From positions 1-9,518 of the forward strand of contig PWVY01000345.1 in the NCBI GenBank assembly GCA_003561665.1: DNA of 9,518 bases, in the 5' to 3' direction. Made by a program: the position numbers and the translations under genes. The stretch comes from Thermoplasmata archaeon (lineage in GTDB: Archaea > Thermoplasmatota > SW-10-69-26). The notes under the pieces were generated by a model. That model had not been told where the DNA came from. It was given only the letters and a program-made list of their open reading frames with translations, and did not search any database. Below are positions 6,208 through 9,518 of this stretch, one piece after another. Within the stretch, counting starts at the first letter, position 1, and each line of letters starts with the position of its first letter.

Positions 6208-6595
6208 GGCGCCGCGAATCGAACGCGTCACGCTTCTCCTCGAACGCTTCCTCGTAGCCTTGCGGAAGAAGCTTCACCGTCTCCCGAAGCGTGTCCACGT
6301 TCCGCTGGAACTCGCTCTTCTTCTCGGTGTTCATGATGCGATCAAACCGCCGACGCGCCATGATTTGCTCGACCACATACCACAAGCCGGTCGCGAACAC
6401 GACCCCGCTGATCAGCATGACGGCCTTGTTCCAGTTCGCCTCCGTGCCCCCAGACGGGACCACGTCCGTGTAGAAGGCCACCCACTCCGCTCCCTGGTTG
6501 GCAGCGATCGACAAGATGAACAAAACGCCACCCACAACGGCAGCGACGATGCTCATCCACAAGGCATTGTTTCGTGCAAACGGGCTTCGGCCCAT
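6203..6595 (-). CDS. Small membrane protein with two transmembrane helices and a charged cytoplasmic tail
   Basis: 130 residues, family not recognised. Two hydrophobic helices (about 12-32 and 57-78) are joined by a short loop (33-56). Arg3 and Arg8 before the first helix and RRR (81-83) after the second place both ends in the cytoplasm by the positive-inside rule. The tail (84-130) is a highly charged helix with possible coiled-coil character, ending RRR. The ATG at 6595 lies about 28 bp from a TATA box, so the message should be leaderless. It is the first gene of an operon with the larE-like gene, 6 nt apart, so a link to sulfur transfer or to a membrane-bound acceptor is possible but unproven. 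Confidence 0.8.
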   Translation of the reverse strand: MGRSPFARNNALWMSIVAAVVGGVLFILSIAANQGAEWVAFYTDVVPSGGTEANWNKAVMLISGVVFATGLWYVVEQIMARRRFDRIMNTEKKSEFQRNVDTLRETVKLLPQGYEEAFEEKRDAFDSRRR

Positions 6596-6617
6596 CCTGC
6601 AAAGCGAAACCGCCCGC

Positions 6618-6629
6618 TGGTTTAAACCA
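6618..6629 (-). promoter_or_regulatory. TATA box (palindromic) of the two-TM/larE operon
   Basis: TGGTTTAAACCA is a perfect 12-bp palindrome whose TTTAAA core (6621-6626) is centred about 28 bp before the ATG at 6595. It lies in the 54-bp gap after the thiolase gene, giving this operon its own leaderless promoter. The palindrome might also be bound by a dimeric regulator. Confidence 0.5.
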
Positions 6630-6649
6630 TTCCCCTTCGTCCTCGCCTC

Positions 6650-7588
6650 CTACGCCCCCCGAAGGGCCTTGCTCATCTGGCAGGCCCGACACAACCCCCC
6701 GCTGCTTGGCTCCCCACACGTCCTGCACGAGGAAACCCCCTCGAACCCCTCCCTCTCCGGCTCCACGCGCCGTTTAAGCTCCTCAGCCAAACTGGCCAAC
6801 CGATGCCGAACGCTCGGCTCCTTATCTAAAAGATCCAAGATCAACCCCCGATACGTTCGACGCGTCGCATCCACCGAGTGCGGACACTCGGCCCCATGGA
6901 ACGGCAGATCCTTGAGCACGCCCAACAAAGCCACCTCCTGCTCCGTGGAGGAGGCAAGCGGCGTGATCCGAGGCACCAACCCGTCAGGAGCCTCCGTGTG
7001 CGGCGCCGTGCGAAGCACCTGCTCAAGGTCCGATCGGAGCAAGTTCATCAACGTCGTCTCCGCCTGATCATCCAAGTTGTGACCCGTCGCGACCACATCG
7101 CACCCTAACCTGCGCGCGGCCCGGTTCAACGACGAACGGCGGAACACCCCGCACGCCCCGCACGGTTGACGATCCGGCTCCATCTCGGCCACCTCCTGCG
7201 TCGAGATGCCATGATCCTCCGCATGCGAGACCACCTCCAACGACAACCCGATCTGCTCCGTCAACGCCCGCGCAGCGTCCAACGACGCATCCCTGTACCC
7301 CGGGATGCCCTCATCCACGCTGATGGGCACGATCTCGAAACGCGGATCCTCACCCAACGCATCCTGCAACAACCACGTCAACGTGACCGAATCCTTCCCC
7401 CCCGACACCCCCACCCCGATGCGTCCCCCATCCTCCAAACCCACGCCCTCCAACTGGTCTCGAAGATCCGATTTGAACCGACGCTTGATCAACCGCTCGA
7501 AATGCGACGCACAGAGCGAACGCCCAGCGTAATCCAAGTGCGTCACCGCAGGCCGCGAACACGCCGAACACTCCACGAAACCCCACAA
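6650..7588 (-). CDS. ncsA: TtuA/NcsA-type tRNA 2-thiolation enzyme
   Basis: 312 residues. The protein activates a tRNA uridine with ATP and replaces its oxygen by sulfur, taken from a ubiquitin-like sulfur carrier. TtuA acts on U54 in thermophiles and NcsA/Ncs6 on wobble U34; sequence alone does not separate them here. Domains: N-terminal zinc finger (Cys7, Cys10, Cys26, His29), PP-loop SGGKDS (62-67), the Fe-S ligands Cys143 and Cys146 (PCGACG) and Cys235 (ECPHS), GHNLDD (169-174), and a C-terminal zinc finger (Cys288, Cys291, Cys300, Cys303). All expected ligands are present. The TTG at 7588 has an AGGAGG 5 nt upstream; a GTG at 7576 would start the protein right at the zinc finger (MECSAC), as in haloarchaeal relatives, and is the alternative. 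It is followed by the two-TM/larE operon. Confidence 0.9.
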   Translation of the reverse strand: MWGFVECSACSRPAVTHLDYAGRSLCASHFERLIKRRFKSDLRDQLEGVGLEDGGRIGVGVSGGKDSVTLTWLLQDALGEDPRFEIVPISVDEGIPGYRDASLDAARALTEQIGLSLEVVSHAEDHGISTQEVAEMEPDRQPCGACGVFRRSSLNRAARRLGCDVVATGHNLDDQAETTLMNLLRSDLEQVLRTAPHTEAPDGLVPRITPLASSTEQEVALLGVLKDLPFHGAECPHSVDATRRTYRGLILDLLDKEPSVRHRLASLAEELKRRVEPEREGFEGVSSCRTCGEPSSGGLCRACQMSKALRGA

Positions 7589-7593
7589 CTCGG

Positions 7594-7599
7594 CCTCCT
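7594..7599 (-). promoter_or_regulatory. Ribosome binding site of the thiolase gene
   Basis: A full AGGAGG on the minus strand, 5 nt before the TTG at 7588 and 17 nt before the GTG at 7576. The spacing favours the TTG start. Confidence 0.55.
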
Positions 7600-7632
7600 A
7601 CTTGGCCCCTTGGCCGGGACCTGTCGACACGC

Positions 7633-7638
7633 TTAAAA
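7633..7638. promoter_or_regulatory. Shared TATA element between the thiolase gene and the exported-protein operon
   Basis: TTAAAA (minus strand TTTTAA) is the only AT-rich hexamer I see in the 91-bp gap 7589-7679. Its centre is about 47 bp from the thiolase TTG at 7588 and about 44 bp from the ATG at 7680. For both genes that predicts a leader of about 20 nt carrying a ribosome binding site. One element may therefore serve as TATA box in both directions. Confidence 0.4.
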
Positions 7639-7666
7639 CCCCCTTCCAGGCGAGGCATCCTGTCGC

Positions 7667-7672
7667 GGGTGA
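7667..7672 (+). promoter_or_regulatory. Ribosome binding site of the Cys-rich protein gene
   Basis: GGGTGA ends 7 nt before the ATG at 7680 and contains GGTGA, the core complement of the archaeal 16S 3' end. It supports the ATG at 7680, which also places the signal peptide at the N-terminus, over an in-frame ATG at 7602. Confidence 0.5.
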
Positions 7673-7679
7673 AAACATC

Positions 7680-8945
7680 ATGTTGCGCCGCACACTCATC
7701 CTCACGCTCTCGTTCATCCTTCTAACAAGCACCGCCTCCGGTGTCGCCCTTAGCACTGGAGAACTCAGCGGGGATGAGGACACCGACGATGACTCATCCA
7801 CCATCAAAGACACCGTCCACGACGCGACCAAGACCCTCGACGATCCGGCGTTCCTGAACGCGAACGACTGCACCGTGGACCGCGAAGCCAACCACGTCTC
7901 CTGCCCAACCCCGGCAAGCATCGACGCAGACACCCCCCTCCCTGAAGCATGCACCCTCACAGGCGAAACCCTCGTTTGCTCCCTCCCAAGCTCCGAGAAC
8001 GAACGTGAGCCGCCCTGCCAACCCTCCGAACGACCCGGGGCCCTCATCGAATGCAACGTACCCCCCGACTGTGTGGACAACACCAACGAACGCGGATGCG
8101 AGATCCCCTCCCATTGTACGCTACGCGGTGACCGCGTTCTCTGCGCACCCCTAGGACCACAAAAAACCCAAACCGAAGACCCTGAAGACGAAGAAACCGA
8201 TCAGACCCTCCGCCCCGACTGCGCGCCCCTTAGCGAGACGACGCTCGCCTGCACGCCCCCGCCCGAGTGCCAAGAACAAGACCACGTGAACGATCGCGCC
8301 TGCAAGCTCCCCAGCAGCTGCAACCAAACGCGAACCGATCGCTACCACTGCACCGTTCGCACCGTGCAAGATACGCAAGACAACATCACGCGCGAGACCC
8401 CGGAAGAGGCTCAAGACCGCACCCACGAAGACATCCGACCCCAGCTCGTCGAGCACATCCAAGAGCACGTTCAAACGTACCGAGCCAACATCCTGGAGGC
8501 CCAACAGGCCCACCATGAACACCGCCAAGCCCTCCAGGACCGCTTCGATGAGGCCAAGGACGAACTCCGAACCACGTACACACAGTGCCTTTCCCAAACC
8601 CCCGAGAACGCCAGCGACGAGGACCGCCACGACCACCAGCGATCCTGCCTCCAAGAGGCACGGGACAACCTTCACGAGGAACGCCAAGCGCTCCTTGAGG
8701 ACCACCGCAACCACAAGGAAACCCTCCTCGAAACCCTCGAGAACGCCAAGAGGGCCACGTGCAACACGCTCGCAACCACGCTCACGAATGCCCTCACGCA
8801 AGCCAACCTACCCCGAACCGCCCTCAACGAGGCCCTCTCCCCCACGGAGGTTCCCGTCTGTAGTAACCTCCTCCTCGACGCGCTCGCCGACGACCCAACC
8901 CTTGAGGACCCCCTCGACCCCGACCGCGAGGTGCGCATCACGTGA
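7680..8945 (+). CDS. Exported cysteine-rich repeat and coiled-coil protein, family not recognised
   Basis: 421 residues. A signal peptide (about 1-23, MLRRTLILTLSFILLTSTASG) is followed by a very acidic stretch (28-40). A disulfide-rich region (64-224) holds 16 cysteines in a repeating pattern of hairpins, C-x8-11-C, often followed by x2-P. Two full modules, 113-155 and 181-224, share N-[ED]-R-[GA]-C-[EK]-[IL]-P-S-x-C in the middle; 64-100 looks like a shortened first copy. A long helical coiled-coil region (about 238-360) is rich in His, Glu, Gln and Arg. Four more cysteines (303, 323, 361, 394) make 20 in total. Possible N-glycosylation sites are NQT 215, NIT 235 and NAS 310. There is no C-terminal anchor. 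The next gene starts inside this stop codon, so the two products are probably partners at the cell surface. Function unknown; a structural or adhesive role is a guess. Confidence 0.85.
   Translation: MLRRTLILTLSFILLTSTASGVALSTGELSGDEDTDDDSSTIKDTVHDATKTLDDPAFLNANDCTVDREANHVSCPTPASIDADTPLPEACTLTGETLVCSLPSSENEREPPCQPSERPGALIECNVPPDCVDNTNERGCEIPSHCTLRGDRVLCAPLGPQKTQTEDPEDEETDQTLRPDCAPLSETTLACTPPPECQEQDHVNDRACKLPSSCNQTRTDRYHCTVRTVQDTQDNITRETPEEAQDRTHEDIRPQLVEHIQEHVQTYRANILEAQQAHHEHRQALQDRFDEAKDELRTTYTQCLSQTPENASDEDRHDHQRSCLQEARDNLHEERQALLEDHRNHKETLLETLENAKRATCNTLATTLTNALTQANLPRTALNEALSPTEVPVCSNLLLDALADDPTLEDPLDPDREVRIT
7869..8351 (+). repeat. Tandem cysteine-hairpin modules inside the exported protein
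   Basis: Module A covers 8016-8144 and module B 8220-8351. Their cysteine spacings are 12-6-9-6-9 and 10-6-11-6-10. Shared landmarks are C-x2-P-P-[DE]-C and N-[ED]-R-[GA]-C-[EK]-[IL]-P-S-x-C. A shortened copy (7869-7979) has spacings 11-16-9 and lacks the middle pair. This is a protein-level repeat; the DNA copies have diverged, so the duplication is not recent. Confidence 0.7.
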
Positions 8946-9265
8946 CACGCCTTGCAACCGTCCTCCTGTTCGCCCTGACCCTCGCCACGGCAGGCCTTGC
9001 CAGCGCCGACCACGAGGTCCCCAGCGACCCCTTCGCTGAGGAGGACCCCCTCTTCAGCGACGAGGACGAAGGCGCCTTCGAGGAGCTTCTCAACGAAGCC
9101 CCTGAACCCCTCCCCGAGGCAACCGATGCCCTCACCGGCGAGGAGGACGAAGAGGAAGAACAACCCCCACCGCCCCCCGAGGACGAAGCCAACCAAACAC
9201 CCGGACCTGGCCTGCTCGCGCTCCTTGCCATGCTCGCCCTCACGGCAGCCAAGCGCCGCGCCTAA
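8942..9265 (+). CDS. Small acidic surface protein with C-terminal PGF-CTERM-like sorting signal
   Basis: 107 residues. A signal peptide ends near LASADH (about 1-22). An acidic, proline-rich middle (23-85) includes a run of Glu/Asp (67-73) followed by five prolines (75-79). The C-terminus reads TPGPG (86-90), then a hydrophobic helix (91-103), then KRRA. This tripartite layout matches archaeosortase signals such as PGF-CTERM, with Pro in place of Phe, which are cut and replaced by a lipid anchor. A plain membrane anchor is the alternative. NQT at 84 is a possible glycosylation site just before the signal. The GTG start overlaps the upstream TGA (GTGA), so it is translationally coupled to the Cys-rich protein. 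Its stop overlaps the proC stop by 4 bp on the other strand. Confidence 0.8.
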   Translation: MTRLATVLLFALTLATAGLASADHEVPSDPFAEEDPLFSDEDEGAFEELLNEAPEPLPEATDALTGEEDEEEEQPPPPPEDEANQTPGPGLLALLAMLALTAAKRRA

Positions 9266-9518
9266 GCGTCCTTCTCCGCGTCCCCTAAGGCGCGGCTTCG
9301 CTCCGTGGCCGCCTCCACGGCATCGATCAGCAACGCTCGCAAACCCCCACGCTCCATCGAATGCAACGCCGTGATGCCCGTCCCCCCCGGGCTTGTGACC
9401 TCATCCTTCAACTCGGCCGGGTGACGCCCCGACCGCTGCGCCATAACCGCCGACCCCACCACCGTTTGCATCGCCAAAGCGTGCGCATCATCCCGCGATA
9501 AGCCCACCTTCACGCCCG
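9262..9518 (-). CDS. proC: Pyrroline-5-carboxylate reductase, C-terminal part (start beyond the window)
   Basis: ProC reduces pyrroline-5-carboxylate to proline with NAD(P)H, the last step of proline synthesis. Only about 84 C-terminal residues are visible. They form the helical dimerisation domain, with GLSRDDA, then HPAELKDEVTSPGGTG and ALHSMERGGLRALLIDAVEAA. The TSPGGT stretch is the family signature near the active site. The reading frame stays open to the window edge; an in-frame GTG at 9513 lies within the conserved domain and is not the start. The TAG stop overlaps the TAA of the convergent surface-protein gene. Nothing suggests a pseudogene. Confidence 0.9.
   Translation of the reverse strand, partial: GVKVGLSRDDAHALAMQTVVGSAVMAQRSGRHPAELKDEVTSPGGTGITALHSMERGGLRALLIDAVEAATERSRALGDAEKDA

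Noticed and set aside
4892..6625. 577-codon open frame on the plus strand overlapping the GTPase and the larE-like gene
   Set aside because: The translation is low-complexity Pro/Arg/Ser and His; the GTPase and the LarE-like protein occupy the same DNA with full motif sets. High GC content leaves such frames open by chance.
7602..7679. Upstream ATG at 7602 as the start of the Cys-rich protein
   Set aside because: It would put 26 non-hydrophobic residues before the signal peptide and lie upstream of the TATA box; the ATG at 7680 has a ribosome binding site.
1..9518. tRNA, rRNA, CRISPR array, insertion sequence or toxin-antitoxin genes
   Set aside because: I read both strands for cloverleaf ends, spaced direct repeats, transposase motifs and terminal inverted repeats, and saw none.

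Overview
This window is archaeal, most likely from a euryarchaeon in the broad sense with high GC content. The evidence is transcription factor E (TFE), the archaeal tRNA C56 2'-O-methylase Trm56, a CTP-dependent riboflavin kinase fused to a winged helix, an archaeal NOG1 GTPase, a TtuA/NcsA-type tRNA thiolase, a PGF-CTERM-like surface anchor, and TATA-box promoters placed 25-29 bp before start codons. The lineage is not fixed by the sequence. A Thermoplasmatota/marine Group II-like archaeon is only a guess.

Layout, left to right. The left edge carries the 5' two-thirds of tfe (minus strand). A 155-bp C-rich intergenic stretch follows; it holds the tfe promoter, short direct repeats and a G-quadruplex motif. 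Next is a minus-strand operon reading wHTH protein > ribK > trm56 (2051 to 535). Then come a short-chain dehydrogenase and a secreted lipoprotein serine protease of the chymotrypsin fold, both minus strand and each with its own promoter. These two genes show much weaker C-over-G strand bias than their surroundings. A divergent promoter pair separates the protease from a plus-strand NOG1-like GTPase. Converging on the GTPase is a minus-strand operon of a two-TM membrane protein and a three-cysteine LarE-type sulfur transferase, itself preceded by the minus-strand TtuA/NcsA thiolase. From one AT-rich element shared with the thiolase, a plus-strand operon of two exported proteins departs: a cysteine-rich repeat/coiled-coil protein, and a small acidic protein with a C-terminal sorting/anchor signal. 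The right edge has the C-terminal part of proC (minus strand), whose stop codon overlaps that of the anchor protein.

The genes are mainly housekeeping ones (transcription, flavin synthesis, tRNA modification, ribosome-associated GTPase, proline synthesis). The less ordinary parts are the exported pair at 7680-9265, the protease/SDR segment, and the adjacent PP-loop sulfur enzymes. The exported pair is the best candidate here for something not yet described: a disulfide-rich module repeated two and a half times, attached to a His/Glu-rich coiled coil without its own anchor, translationally coupled to a tiny surface-anchored partner.

Promoters fall into two clean classes. Five genes have a TATA-like box about 25-29 bp from the start codon, implying leaderless mRNA. 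Three have it about 44-48 bp away and also carry a Shine-Dalgarno sequence.
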